Source: Synechococcus sp. CC9902 (GTDB taxonomy: Bacteria > Cyanobacteriota > Cyanobacteriia > PCC-6307 > Cyanobiaceae). From it: 64,000 bases of DNA. The stretch spans positions 1,736,001 through 1,800,000 of the forward strand of contig NC_007513.1 in NCBI RefSeq assembly GCF_000012505.1, written 5' to 3'. A program made the position numbers and the translations under genes. Below, piece by piece: positions 19,470 to 28,738 of this stretch; position 1 is the stretch's first letter; each line of letters begins with the position of its first letter. The notes below the pieces were generated by a model. It worked only from the letters and a program-made list of their open reading frames with translations, searched no databases and was not told the origin of the DNA.

Positions 19470-21151
19470 TGGGCTTTATTCACGGCCTCCATCGCCGCAA
19501 TCTGAAAGGCGACCTCCTCGGTGGACTGACCGCTGCTGTTGTGGCCCTGCCTCTCGCACTGGCGTTTGGCAACGCAGCTCTGGGCCCAGGCGGAGCAATT
19601 TATGGGCTCTACGGGGCGATTATCACTGGATTCTTAGCCGCTCTGCTGGGCGGAACCCCCGCCCAGGTGAGCGGTCCGACAGGACCCATGAGCGTGACCG
19701 TGGCGGGGGTCGTCTCCAGCCTCGCCGCCGTTGGCGTGAATCAAGACCTAAGCGCAGGCGAAATCCTGCCGATGGTGATGGCTGCAGTGGTCATCGGCGG
19801 CGTTTGCGAAGTTCTGCTTGGAGTGCTGCGCCTGGGCCGTTTCATCACACTCGTTCCCTACTCCGTGGTGTCGGGGTTCATGTCGGGAATTGGCTTCATC
19901 ATTCTCGTTTTGCAGCTTGGGCCATTTGTGGGGGTTACCACCCGAGGTGGCGTGGTGGATTCGCTGCAAACACTGGCCAACAGCCCTGGCCTCAATCCCG
20001 CAGCTTTGGCGGTGGGTGTGATGACACTGGCTGTCGTTTTCCTTTCACCATTGCGGCTGCGCCAGTGGATCCCCTCACCACTCCTGGCACTGGTGATTGT
20101 GACGCCACTGTCGTTGCTGTTCTTCAACGACGACCGTTTAAACGCCCTCGGACTGGAACCACTGGCTCGGATCGGAGCCATACCCGAAGGGGGACTTCAG
20201 TTGGTGATGCCCAACTTCAGTGAGCACCTCCCAGAGCTGGTGAAGGCTGGTCTGGTCCTCGCCCTATTGGGAGCGATCGACTCACTCCTCACCTCACTCG
20301 TCGCCGACAACATCACCCAAACAAGCCACAACTCCAACCGTGAGCTGATCGGGCAAGGAATGGCCAACACCGCTGCTGGCTTCTTGTCTGGCCTGCCAGG
20401 GGCTGGCGCCACGATGCGCACAGTCATCAACATCAAATCCGGCGGCGCCACACCGCTCTCCGGGATGAGCCATTCATTCGTTCTGCTGGTTGTTTTGCTG
20501 GGGGCAGGTCCGCTTGCCGCACAAATTCCCACAGCACTGCTAGCTGGAATTTTGATCAAAGTGGGGCTCGACATCATCGACTGGGGCTTTCTTCTTCGTG
20601 CCCACCGTCTCTCCGGGAAAACGGCCGTATTGATGTACTCCGTCCTCTTGATGACGGTGTTTTGGGACTTGATTTGGGGCGTCTTGGTTGGGATGTTCGT
20701 CGCCAACTTGCTCACCGTTGACTCCATCACCCAAACGCAGCTGGAGGGGATGGATGCCGATAACCCACCCGATGCCGCTGAAGTCCGTCTCCACGACCTC
20801 ACTACAGAGGAAAAGAGCTTGGTTGATCAGTGCGGTAACGCTCTGATGCTGTTCCGACTACGCGGACCACTCAGCTTTGGTGCTGCCAAGGGAATTAGTG
20901 CCCGAATGGGCCTGATCCAGAACTACAAGGTTTTGATTCTGGACATCACAGAGGTTCCCAGAATTGGAATCTCTGCCTCGCTCGCCATCGAGCGGATGGT
21001 GCAAGAGGCCCAAACATCCGGACGAACCATCTTGATCGCTGGAGCTAACTCAAAACTGCAACAGAGGCTCCGCCAATTCGGTGTTCACGCAGAACTGGTG
21101 AACTCTCGGCGCGAGGCATTGCATATAGCAGCCCAAGACATATCGGCGTAG
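19469..21151 (+). CDS. bicA: SulP-family anion transporter, BicA-like bicarbonate transporter
   Basis: The 560-aa protein has an N-terminal SulP motif (DLLGGLTAAVVALPLALAFG), about 12-14 membrane segments, and the conserved PTGPMSVTVAGVV and GLPGAGATMRT regions. A cytosolic STAS domain lies at about residues 430-555 (LFRLRGPLSFGAAKGI, DITEVPRIGISASLAI). Cyanobacterial SulP proteins of this type include BicA, a Na+-dependent bicarbonate importer of the plasma membrane. Sulfate transport cannot be excluded from sequence alone. Coupled by a 1-bp overlap to the exported thioredoxin-like gene. Confidence 0.8.
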   Translation: MGFIHGLHRRNLKGDLLGGLTAAVVALPLALAFGNAALGPGGAIYGLYGAIITGFLAALLGGTPAQVSGPTGPMSVTVAGVVSSLAAVGVNQDLSAGEILPMVMAAVVIGGVCEVLLGVLRLGRFITLVPYSVVSGFMSGIGFIILVLQLGPFVGVTTRGGVVDSLQTLANSPGLNPAALAVGVMTLAVVFLSPLRLRQWIPSPLLALVIVTPLSLLFFNDDRLNALGLEPLARIGAIPEGGLQLVMPNFSEHLPELVKAGLVLALLGAIDSLLTSLVADNITQTSHNSNRELIGQGMANTAAGFLSGLPGAGATMRTVINIKSGGATPLSGMSHSFVLLVVLLGAGPLAAQIPTALLAGILIKVGLDIIDWGFLLRAHRLSGKTAVLMYSVLLMTVFWDLIWGVLVGMFVANLLTVDSITQTQLEGMDADNPPDAAEVRLHDLTTEEKSLVDQCGNALMLFRLRGPLSFGAAKGISARMGLIQNYKVLILDITEVPRIGISASLAIERMVQEAQTSGRTILIAGANSKLQQRLRQFGVHAELVNSRREALHIAAQDISA

Positions 21152-21152
21152 C

Positions 21153-21806
21153 TCAGATGGGAGACACCCCACAAGAGTGCATCCGCACATCGTCTGGAGA
21201 CTCAAGGACACCTTGCAAAGCCTCCACTTCAGCAAGGGCCAAGGTTTGCAAGCGTTCCACCAACACAGCTCTCGTAAATCTCTCCTCCACCAAAACCCAA
21301 TACAAACCAAAATGTCGTGCTTCGCTTGCCAAGAGATCGCCATAGAGCGAGCGCAATTCAGGATCTGGGCTGTGCTCGGCCAAGAGAGCCATCCGTTCAT
21401 GGCTCCGCGCTTCGATTAAGCCAGCCACAAGAAAGGAGTCCAGCATCCGCTGGGGCTCACCCTTACGGATATGACGCGCCAAGTTGGCGGCATATCCAGG
21501 CGAAGGAAGTGGCTCGAGATAGCGGCCGCGCGACTTGATCAAGGCAAGAACCTGCTCAAAATGCTCCAGCTCCTCCCGCGCCAAAGGGCTCAGCGCCTCC
21601 CCAAGTCCTGGCTCACACAGGTATCGGAACATCATCTGCACAGCAGATCCTGCAGCTTTCCGCTCGCAATGGGCATGGTCGATCAACACCGCCATCGGCC
21701 GCGCATTGGCCTGTTCAACCCAAGTCCAACTCGTGGGTGCCGCAAGCCAACGAATCGAAGCTGTGGACTTCTCCGGAGTGGCCTTCTGCGGAAATGAAAC
21801 GGTCAT
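21153..21806 (-). CDS. miaE: tRNA 2-methylthio-N6-isopentenyladenosine hydroxylase
   Basis: A 217-aa ferritin-like diiron enzyme that hydroxylates ms2i6A37 in tRNAs reading UNN codons. Iron-ligand motifs are visible in order: [31 protein letters not shown] and [10 protein letters not shown]. It ends 1 bp from the bicA stop (convergent) and its start overlaps the aroQ stop by 4 bp, so it is translated with aroQ. The enzyme is O2-dependent. Confidence 0.92.
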   Translation of the reverse strand: MTVSFPQKATPEKSTASIRWLAAPTSWTWVEQANARPMAVLIDHAHCERKAAGSAVQMMFRYLCEPGLGEALSPLAREELEHFEQVLALIKSRGRYLEPLPSPGYAANLARHIRKGEPQRMLDSFLVAGLIEARSHERMALLAEHSPDPELRSLYGDLLASEARHFGLYWVLVEERFTRAVLVERLQTLALAEVEALQGVLESPDDVRMHSCGVSPI

Positions 21807-22249
21807 CCGCCCTGTCGCAAGTGATGGACCAATCCGCTCAGAGCCAATGAATAACTCTTGGCGCCGAATCCACTCACCACTCCAACGGCACGGCCTGCAA
21901 GGTACGACTGATGGCGAAAAGGCTCGCGAGCATGGGTGTTGCTGAGGTGTAACTCCACATAGGGAATGGCCACACCGGTTAAGGCATCCCGAATCGCAAT
22001 CGATGAATGGGTGTAAGCACCGGCATTAATCAAAATCCCCTGGCTCTCTCCCATGGCCTGATGGATGCGCTCAATCAAAGCTCCTTCGAAGTTGCTTTGA
22101 AAGCACACCAACTCAACACCATCAGCTTTGGCCTCTCGAGTGAGCTCCGTTTCAATCGTCGCCAAGGTGTCGCAGCCATAAATCCCAGGCTCCCGCTGCC
22201 CAAGCAAATTGAGATTTGGACCATTAAGGAGCAGAACGTGCATGGCCAA
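21803..22249 (-). CDS. aroQ: 3-dehydroquinate dehydratase, type II
   Basis: The 148-aa shikimate-pathway enzyme converts 3-dehydroquinate to 3-dehydroshikimate. Seen: [16 protein letters not shown] with the catalytic Arg and Tyr, [17 protein letters not shown], and [17 protein letters not shown] with the catalytic His. The length is normal for the dodecameric type II enzyme. It is first in a two-gene unit with miaE. The ATG at 22243 is an equally possible start. Confidence 0.96.
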   Translation of the reverse strand: MAMHVLLLNGPNLNLLGQREPGIYGCDTLATIETELTREAKADGVELVCFQSNFEGALIERIHQAMGESQGILINAGAYTHSSIAIRDALTGVAIPYVELHLSNTHAREPFRHQSYLAGRAVGVVSGFGAKSYSLALSGLVHHLRQGG

Positions 22250-22328
22250 AAGGCCGTTTCAGCTGGATTAATCGTATCGATACGGCAAGGAATGACGCAT
22301 CGGCTGGTAAATTCTCCGGGTGTGGTTC

Positions 22329-22410
22329 GGGTCGGTGCCCGAGTGGTTAATGGGGGTGGACTGTAAATCCACTGGCTCTGCCTACGTTGGTTCAAATCCA
22401 ACCCGGCCCA
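22329..22410 (+). tRNA. tRNA-Tyr (GTA)
   Basis: 82-nt class II tRNA. The acceptor stem GGGTCGG pairs with CCGGCCC with one G-U. The anticodon loop CTGTAAA carries GTA, the variable arm is long, and the T arm reads GTTCAAATCC with pairing flanks. The CCA end is not fully encoded. Confidence 0.95.
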
Positions 22411-22420
22411 CCTTCCACAC

Positions 22421-22492
<72 letters not shown>

Positions 22493-22498
22493 TTCATT

Positions 22499-23941
22499 TC
22501 ACTCCTTGGCACTGGGGGTGAAAATGATCACGGCACTTTGGGGGTGCAATCTCCCGTTGATCAAACTGCCGCAGATCACCTCCTCAACTACGTCTGAGTT
22601 GGAGCAACACAGCTCAGAATGTCGGCTGCGATTGATCCATAGCTGCCAATTGGGTGTGGATGCCATCAACCCATCCGGTCCCAAAGCGCTCCAGCTGATC
22701 AAAGGCTGGCCAAGGTTGAGCCAACGATCGCGGAATGCTTTTAAAAGCGAAACGTAGCTGCAAAGATCAGCCGTCCAGGGTTGTTCCCAGGGGAAGGCCT
22801 CACGACAGGCCGGTTCCGGACCACTAGAAACGTCGTCATCCGGGCCACCAGCCAGCCCAGCCTCGGTGCCGTAATAAATACACGGCGCTCCTGGCTGGAG
22901 AAAAAGCAACAGCAACGACAACTTCAAGGCCGCCACATCACCCTTCAGCGTGTGCAGCGCCCTTGGCACATCGTGGCTATCGAGCAAATTCATCTGGGCG
23001 CGGTTCACTTCAGCGCGATACCAACTCGCCGTCGTGGTCCAAATATCAATCAACTCCTGCGTCGTTAAAGGATTCAAGGGGTATTCGGGATTGCGATAGC
23101 TCTGACGAAGCTGATCACCGGCCACCCAGCACAAGCTGCTCCAGCCAATCCGGTAATTCATCACGCCATCAAAATGCTCGCCTTGCAGCCAGCGGCGTGC
23201 ATCTCCCCACACCTCACCAACAATCCAAGCCTCTGGGTTGACCCTTCGCACCTCCTGTCGAAAAGACACCCAAAAATCTTCGGGAACCTCTGCAGGCACA
23301 TCGAGTCGCCAGCCATCAATGCCACGCTCTAGCCAGTAACGGGCCACCGCCAGCAAGTGCTCACGCACCCCAGCATCGGCGTGGTTGAACTTTGGCAGAG
23401 CTGGCAAAGCCCACCAGCAGTCGTATCCACAATCTTCATCCTTGGCTGGGTATGGCCGAATCGGCCATTGACGGATGTGAAACCAATGGCGATAGGGCGA
23501 TGACTCCCCGTTCTCGGCGAGATGGTGGAAGGCCCAAAAGCCGCGGCCGCAATGGTTAAAAACACCATCTAGCACCAGTCGCATGCCGCGTTGGTGCAGC
23601 GCAGCGATCAACGCATCGAGAGCAGCATTTCCCCCTAACAGAGGATCAACTTCGAAGTAGTCGTAGGCGTGATAGCGATGGTTCGCCGCTGAAGAAAAAA
23701 TCGGTGTGAGATACAGGCAGTTAATGCCCATGGCTTGAAGGTGATCCAAACCATCGATCACTCCATACAGATCACCGCCTTGAAACCCTTCCTCTGTGGG
23801 ATCAGCCCCCCAGGGCTTGAACTGCAAATGCTGCTGCGCCTCCACCCTGGCGCTCCGACGAAAACGATCAGGAAAAACTTGGTAGATGACCGCCTCAGTC
23901 ACCCAAGCCGGCGGGTCGGAAAACAATGTGGGCACGCCCAT
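22499..23941 (-). CDS. GH13 α-amylase-family enzyme (neopullulanase/cyclomaltodextrinase-like)
   Basis: A 480-aa cytosolic (β/α)8 glycosidase. Conserved regions: DGVFNHCGRGF (region I), GIDGWRLDVPAEV with nucleophile Asp214 (II), WIVGEVWGDA with acid/base Glu243 (III), and LLDSHDVPRAL with Asp324 (IV). The FQGGDLYGVIDGLDHL and YHAYDYF segments recall neopullulanase/maltogenic amylases, but the N-terminal dimerisation domain of those enzymes is missing. It should act on α-glucans or maltodextrins. ATG 23941 is used; a longer start at 24001 would overlap glpK. It is divergent from glpK with ~50 bp between. Confidence 0.85.
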   Translation of the reverse strand: MGVPTLFSDPPAWVTEAVIYQVFPDRFRRSARVEAQQHLQFKPWGADPTEEGFQGGDLYGVIDGLDHLQAMGINCLYLTPIFSSAANHRYHAYDYFEVDPLLGGNAALDALIAALHQRGMRLVLDGVFNHCGRGFWAFHHLAENGESSPYRHWFHIRQWPIRPYPAKDEDCGYDCWWALPALPKFNHADAGVREHLLAVARYWLERGIDGWRLDVPAEVPEDFWVSFRQEVRRVNPEAWIVGEVWGDARRWLQGEHFDGVMNYRIGWSSLCWVAGDQLRQSYRNPEYPLNPLTTQELIDIWTTTASWYRAEVNRAQMNLLDSHDVPRALHTLKGDVAALKLSLLLLFLQPGAPCIYYGTEAGLAGGPDDDVSSGPEPACREAFPWEQPWTADLCSYVSLLKAFRDRWLNLGQPLISWSALGPDGLMASTPNWQLWINRSRHSELCCSNSDVVEEVICGSLINGRLHPQSAVIIFTPSAKE

Positions 23942-23992
23942 AACCTTTCCAGGTGGCGATCCTCTCGCTAGCAGGAAAGAAACAGCACTGCC

Positions 23993-25498
23993 ATGGCGCA
24001 TCAGCCTCTCCTGTTGGCCCTGGACCAGGGCACGAGCAGCTCCCGAGCTGTGGTCTTCAATCCGGCGGGTGATCTGGTCGCCAGCGCTAGCGCCCCACTA
24101 CCGATCCAGTACCCCGCCGATGGTTGGGTCGAGCAGGATCCACTGGAGATCTGGGCGAGCCAACGGCAAGCCCTCATCGACCTTCAGCGGAAGCTGAGGG
24201 ACGACCAACGCCAAGCAGTGGTGAGCTGTGGCATCACCAACCAACGGGAAACAACCGTGCTTTGGCGACGCAGCACCGGTGTTCCTTGCGGGCCAGCGCT
24301 GGTCTGGCAAGACGGGCGGACCGCATCCATCTGCGCAGACTGGAAACGCCAGGGATTGGAACAGGACTGGCGGCGACGCACAGGGCTCTTGCTCGATCCC
24401 TATTTCAGTGCCAGCAAGATCCGCTGGATGCTGGAGCACTACGGAGAGGCAGCTGCCGCGGCTGCCGCGGATGACCTCTGCTTTGGCACTGTGGAATCGT
24501 GGCTCCTTTGGCAGCTCACCGAAGGACAACATCACGGAAGCGATCTGAGCAACGCCAGCCGCACACTGCTGCTGGATCTGGAGCAACGCCAGTGGGTGGA
24601 TGACTTCCGCATCCATACCGGATTGCCAGCCAATGCCTTGCCCGAGCTGCTGCCCTGCCGAGGGGACATCGCCCAAATTGCTGCAGGCTTGCCCTTTGAA
24701 GGGCTACCGATTCAGGCCATGCTCGGGGATCAACAGGCCGCCACCCTCGGACAACTCTGCTTGCAACCCGGTGAAAGCAAATGCACCTACGGAACAGGAG
24801 CGTTCCTCGTGATCAACACCGGCAACGAGATTCGTCGATCCGAAGCCGGGCTACTCAGCACCCTGGGGTGGACCGACGCTGATGGCGTGCCCACCTATTG
24901 CCTTGAAGGCAGCCTTTTCAATGCCGGCACTGTGATCCAGTGGCTGCGGGATGGCCTCCAAATCATCGAGCGAGCAGAGCAGGTGAACGACCTCGCCAAT
25001 CAAGTTGCTGATTCCGGCGGCGTGATGTTGGTGCCAGCTTTCACGGGCTGGGGCACCCCCCACTGGAACCCCGAAGCACGGGGGATCCTGGTGGGGCTAA
25101 CCCGCGATAGCAACCGCTGCCACATTGCAAGGGCCGCCCTGGAAGGAATCGCCCTCTCTGTATCCACCCTGGTGGATCTCGCGGAACAAGCCCTCGGGCA
25201 TGGGCTGGGAGAACTTGCAGTGGATGGAGGTGCCGCCGCCTCGGATCCGCTCCTGCAGGCCCAAGCAGACAGCACAGGACTCACGGTGCGACGACCCGCC
25301 AGTCTGGAAAGCACGGCACGAGGCGTGGCGTTGTTTGCAGGTTTGCAAGCTGGAGTGGTCAACGATCTGAACAACCTTGCCCTCCACCGACGGGATGGAG
25401 CCCAACTCTTCCAACCGCAGTGCGATGCGGCTGAGCGCAAGGCTTGGCGAACCCGTTGGGATAACGCCGTAACCCGCAGCTTGAACTGGCATGAGTGA
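23993..25498 (+). CDS. glpK: Glycerol kinase
   Basis: A 501-aa FGGY kinase that phosphorylates glycerol to sn-glycerol-3-phosphate. Seen: ALDQGTSSSRAVVFN phosphate loop, CGITNQRETTVLW, TYGTGAFLVINTG, and the FGGY-type second signature ahead of GVALFAGLQAG. Full length. The gene overlaps glpD by 8 bp, giving a two-step glycerol-to-DHAP pathway. With GH13 genes on both sides the operon may serve recycling of glycerol released from compatible solutes such as glucosylglycerol; no glycerol facilitator gene is adjacent. Confidence 0.95.
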   Translation: MAHQPLLLALDQGTSSSRAVVFNPAGDLVASASAPLPIQYPADGWVEQDPLEIWASQRQALIDLQRKLRDDQRQAVVSCGITNQRETTVLWRRSTGVPCGPALVWQDGRTASICADWKRQGLEQDWRRRTGLLLDPYFSASKIRWMLEHYGEAAAAAAADDLCFGTVESWLLWQLTEGQHHGSDLSNASRTLLLDLEQRQWVDDFRIHTGLPANALPELLPCRGDIAQIAAGLPFEGLPIQAMLGDQQAATLGQLCLQPGESKCTYGTGAFLVINTGNEIRRSEAGLLSTLGWTDADGVPTYCLEGSLFNAGTVIQWLRDGLQIIERAEQVNDLANQVADSGGVMLVPAFTGWGTPHWNPEARGILVGLTRDSNRCHIARAALEGIALSVSTLVDLAEQALGHGLGELAVDGGAAASDPLLQAQADSTGLTVRRPASLESTARGVALFAGLQAGVVNDLNNLALHRRDGAQLFQPQCDAAERKAWRTRWDNAVTRSLNWHE

Positions 25499-27080
25499 CC
25501 ACAACGTTGATTTGGTTGTGATTGGCGCGGGGGCCAGTGGCGCCAGCGTGGCCTACGAGGCAGTTCGTCGCGGCCTTTCCGTTGCCCTCTTAGAGGCAGG
25601 GGATATCGGCGGTGGCACCAGTAGCCGCAGCACGAAGTTGCTGCATGGCGGGGTGCGATATCTCGAACTGGCTTTTAAAACCCTCGATCTTGCGCAGCTC
25701 AATCTTGTCCGGGAGGCACTGCTGGAGCGGGGCCATTGGCTGGAACAGGCCCCGTTTTTGGCCCGACGCCTCGAGTTAGCACTTCCCACCAAGACACTCT
25801 GCGGCCAGGCCTACTACCGCATCGGACTCGGCGTTTATGACGCCCTCGCAGGGCGACAAGGCATTGGCTCCAGTCGATTGCTGTCAAGCCACCAATTGGA
25901 CGAAGCCCTGCCCCAGTTGAAAAGCTGCCAAGGAGCTGTGGCCTACAAAGATGGGCAATTTGATGACGCACGCCTCAACTTGCTTCTGGCCTTGACCGCC
26001 CAACGGGCCGGAGCACAGCTGCGGACCCGCTGCAAGGTGGTTGGACTCGAACGCAATGGCGCCGGACGACTTGTGGCCGCCATCAGCGAAACCGGAGATG
26101 GAACGCAAGAACGCTGGACAGCCCGCGTCGTTGTCAACGCAACAGGACTCGGTGCCGATGCCCTTCGTCAAATGGCAGACCCAGAAGCCCCCGCTCGGAT
26201 GCTCACAAGCCGTGGCAGCCACATCGTGTTGAAGCAGAACCTCTGTCCGCAGGGTCTGGGACTGCTCGTTCCCTCTACAGCCGACGGCCGGGTGCTATTC
26301 ATGCTTCCCTTCTTTGGACGCACATTGGTGGGAACCACCGATGAAGCCTGCGATCCGAGTCTGGCCTCGTCCTGTACCGCTGAAGAAGAAAGCTACCTAC
26401 TGAATTACGTGCGTGAGTGGTTCCCAGGCTGTGCGGAGCCGCAGGTCACCAGCCGTTGGGCCGGAGGGAGACCTCTCCTCAAGCCGCCTGGTGAAGGATT
26501 GAACAGCAGCAGAGTGGTGCGCGAGCACGAGGTGGAAACCCTTCCCTGTGGATTGGTGAGTGTGATGGGCGGCAAATGGACCACCTGTCGACCGATGGCC
26601 CTCGACACCCTGACGGCTGTCGAGCGTCAGCTAGGCCAGCCACTTCCATCCCCCAAACCCCTAGTGCTACTAGGGAGTGGAGCCACGCCAACAGCCACCA
26701 GAGACGAACTCGCAGCGCAAAAAAAACAACTGGAAAATCTTCTGCCCAACACCTCCCAACGCTCTGCCCAGATCGAGCATCTGCAAGGCAGCCACGGGCT
26801 TCAAGCGGTGCCACTGATCGCAGCCGCCGCTCCTGAGAAGCGAGCCCCCCTCAGCGACGTCATTCCCCTCTGTGAGGCAGAAATCTCCCATGCCATTCAG
26901 GCAGAACAAGCCCGCAGCAGCACCGACGTTCTGGCCCGTCGGTGCCGTTTAGCGATGGTGGATTTTGCTGAAGCGCAACGGCTGGAACCTCTCACTGAGA
27001 CGTACCTCGCTCAATCCGGCCTTGTATCAGCCTCCACGGCCACTTCCACCTCACCAATGAGCCACCAGTTGAATCCGTAG
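25491..27080 (+). CDS. glpD: FAD-dependent glycerol-3-phosphate dehydrogenase
   Basis: The 529-aa membrane-associated flavoenzyme oxidises glycerol-3-phosphate to DHAP and passes electrons to quinone. The N-terminal dinucleotide fold reads VVIGAGASGASVAYEA. GGTSSRSTKLLHGGVRYLE is the FAD/substrate region, SRWAGGRPLL precedes the VVREHEV segment, and VMGGKWTTCR is the conserved C-terminal site. The C-terminal α-helical domain is complete. Its last ~70 bp overlap the convergent trehalose synthase-like gene, unusual in a genome where genes otherwise end side by side. Confidence 0.94.
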   Translation: MSDHNVDLVVIGAGASGASVAYEAVRRGLSVALLEAGDIGGGTSSRSTKLLHGGVRYLELAFKTLDLAQLNLVREALLERGHWLEQAPFLARRLELALPTKTLCGQAYYRIGLGVYDALAGRQGIGSSRLLSSHQLDEALPQLKSCQGAVAYKDGQFDDARLNLLLALTAQRAGAQLRTRCKVVGLERNGAGRLVAAISETGDGTQERWTARVVVNATGLGADALRQMADPEAPARMLTSRGSHIVLKQNLCPQGLGLLVPSTADGRVLFMLPFFGRTLVGTTDEACDPSLASSCTAEEESYLLNYVREWFPGCAEPQVTSRWAGGRPLLKPPGEGLNSSRVVREHEVETLPCGLVSVMGGKWTTCRPMALDTLTAVERQLGQPLPSPKPLVLLGSGATPTATRDELAAQKKQLENLLPNTSQRSAQIEHLQGSHGLQAVPLIAAAAPEKRAPLSDVIPLCEAEISHAIQAEQARSSTDVLARRCRLAMVDFAEAQRLEPLTETYLAQSGLVSASTATSTSPMSHQLNP

Positions 27081-28684
27081 GGCGGCAAATTCACAAACCA
27101 CTCCTCGTTGGCGGTGGGGAATTCACACCCCCACATCACTTCACGCGTGCGTTGTCCTTTCCACGCCGATAAATCCAAGCTCAATGACGCTCCCGCAGCG
27201 GTCACATTCGCCGCCACCAAAACAGACATCTCGTCTGTGGATCGCAAATACACCAAAACACCTGGATGACTGCTGGGGAGCAGGGTGAAATCGCCATGCT
27301 GCAGTGCTGGCAGCAACCGACGGGAGGTCAGCATCCGCCGATGCCAATTCAGCAATGAACCCGGCAACTGCTTTTGCACTTCCACATTCACCACGCGGTA
27401 GTCGTAGCCAGCCGCCGTGATGGGAGGCAGCACCAGCAATGGATCTGGGGCCATGGAAAAACCTCCATTACGGGCTGGGGTCCAAGCCATCGGAGTTCGG
27501 TTGGGATCACGGTCCCTCAAGCCAGGCCAATCCCCCATTCCCAGCTCATCGCCGTAATACAGGCAAGGCATCCCGGGCAAGCTGTACAGCAAACCGTGCA
27601 GAAGGCGGTTGGAGCGGGGATCACCGTTGAGCAACGGAGCCAGTCGACGGTTAATTCCCCAGTTCAACCAATGGCCCTGGCCCTGGGGTAAACCAAACCG
27701 CACCGCTTGAATCACCTCATCGTCAATGAGGTGTCCATCACCAAGCCAAAGCTCATCGTGATTGCGCAACGGCAGCGCCCATCGAGGGCCTTCCACGGCC
27801 TGCTCCGCTTCCAGTAAACACTCGCCCAACTTTTGGGCCGTGCCACTGGCGATTGCTGCAAACAGATGGGCTGTCAACACAAAATTGAAGGCGCCCTGAA
27901 GCTCATCGTCCGCGAGATAAGGCGCCGCCTCATCAACGGGTTGAATCGCCTCACCGAGCAGCAACACATCGCGGCCATGGGCATCAACGCGCTTCCGCAA
28001 GCGCTTGAGGAACGCATGGGTTTCTGGCAGCCCTTCGCAACGGGTTCCTTCTGCTTCGAACAAAAACGGAACGGCGTCGAGGCGAAAGCCATCCACCCCC
28101 CTCTCCAGCCAGAAATCGACGACGTCCAACATCGCCTCCTGGACCCAGGGATTTTCGTAGTTGAGATCAGGCTGATGACGGAGAAAGCGATGCAGGTAGT
28201 ACTGCTCCGCAACGGAATCCCATTCCCAGTTCGATGATTCGAAGTGTCGAAACAGCACAGGCGCATCGCTGTACTGCTTGGGGTCATCACTCCAGACGTA
28301 AACACCACGCTCCGGACTTCCTTTTGGAGCCCATCGGGCCCGCTGGAACCAAGGGTGCAAGTCACTGGTGTGGTTCAAAACCAAGTCGAGAATCACCCGC
28401 ATGCCCTGGCTGTGGGCTGCTGTCAAAAAGCGATGAAACGAAGCCAGATCGCCAAGATCTGGATGAATCCCTTTGAAATCAGTGATGTCATATCCGCCAT
28501 CCCGCAGTGGGGATGGATAGATAGGCGTCAGCCATAGGGTTTTCACCCCAAGCCATCGCAGGTAAGGCAAACGCGCTGCCAAACCTTTGAAATCACCGAT
28601 GCCATCACCGTTCCCGTCGGAGTAGCTGCGAACGATCAGTTGATAAACAACCGTTCCTGACCACCATGGCCGCCCTGTGGTCAT
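27011..28684 (-). CDS. treS: Trehalose synthase-like GH13 enzyme (maltose α-glucosyltransferase family)
   Basis: A 557-aa (β/α)8 enzyme. The order VVYQLIVRSYSDGNGDGIGD, PIYPSPLRDGGYDITDF, VLNHTSDLHPWF and RLDAVPFLFEAEGT, with RNHDEL, is characteristic of TreS, which interconverts maltose and trehalose. Catalytic residues are Asp203, Glu245 and Asp310. A β-sandwich C-domain ends the protein and there is no maltokinase fusion. A related α-glucosidase or sucrose-active GH13 is the alternative. It is divergent from the aldehyde dehydrogenase (54 bp) and its 3' end overlaps glpD by 70 bp. Confidence 0.82.
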   Translation of the reverse strand: MTTGRPWWSGTVVYQLIVRSYSDGNGDGIGDFKGLAARLPYLRWLGVKTLWLTPIYPSPLRDGGYDITDFKGIHPDLGDLASFHRFLTAAHSQGMRVILDLVLNHTSDLHPWFQRARWAPKGSPERGVYVWSDDPKQYSDAPVLFRHFESSNWEWDSVAEQYYLHRFLRHQPDLNYENPWVQEAMLDVVDFWLERGVDGFRLDAVPFLFEAEGTRCEGLPETHAFLKRLRKRVDAHGRDVLLLGEAIQPVDEAAPYLADDELQGAFNFVLTAHLFAAIASGTAQKLGECLLEAEQAVEGPRWALPLRNHDELWLGDGHLIDDEVIQAVRFGLPQGQGHWLNWGINRRLAPLLNGDPRSNRLLHGLLYSLPGMPCLYYGDELGMGDWPGLRDRDPNRTPMAWTPARNGGFSMAPDPLLVLPPITAAGYDYRVVNVEVQKQLPGSLLNWHRRMLTSRRLLPALQHGDFTLLPSSHPGVLVYLRSTDEMSVLVAANVTAAGASLSLDLSAWKGQRTREVMWGCEFPTANEEWFVNLPPYGFNWWLIGEVEVAVEADTRPD

Positions 28685-28738
28685 CCCCCGGATGCAGATG
28701 CACCACTGCTAGACCCATCTGGCCAGAACGTCAGCCCC

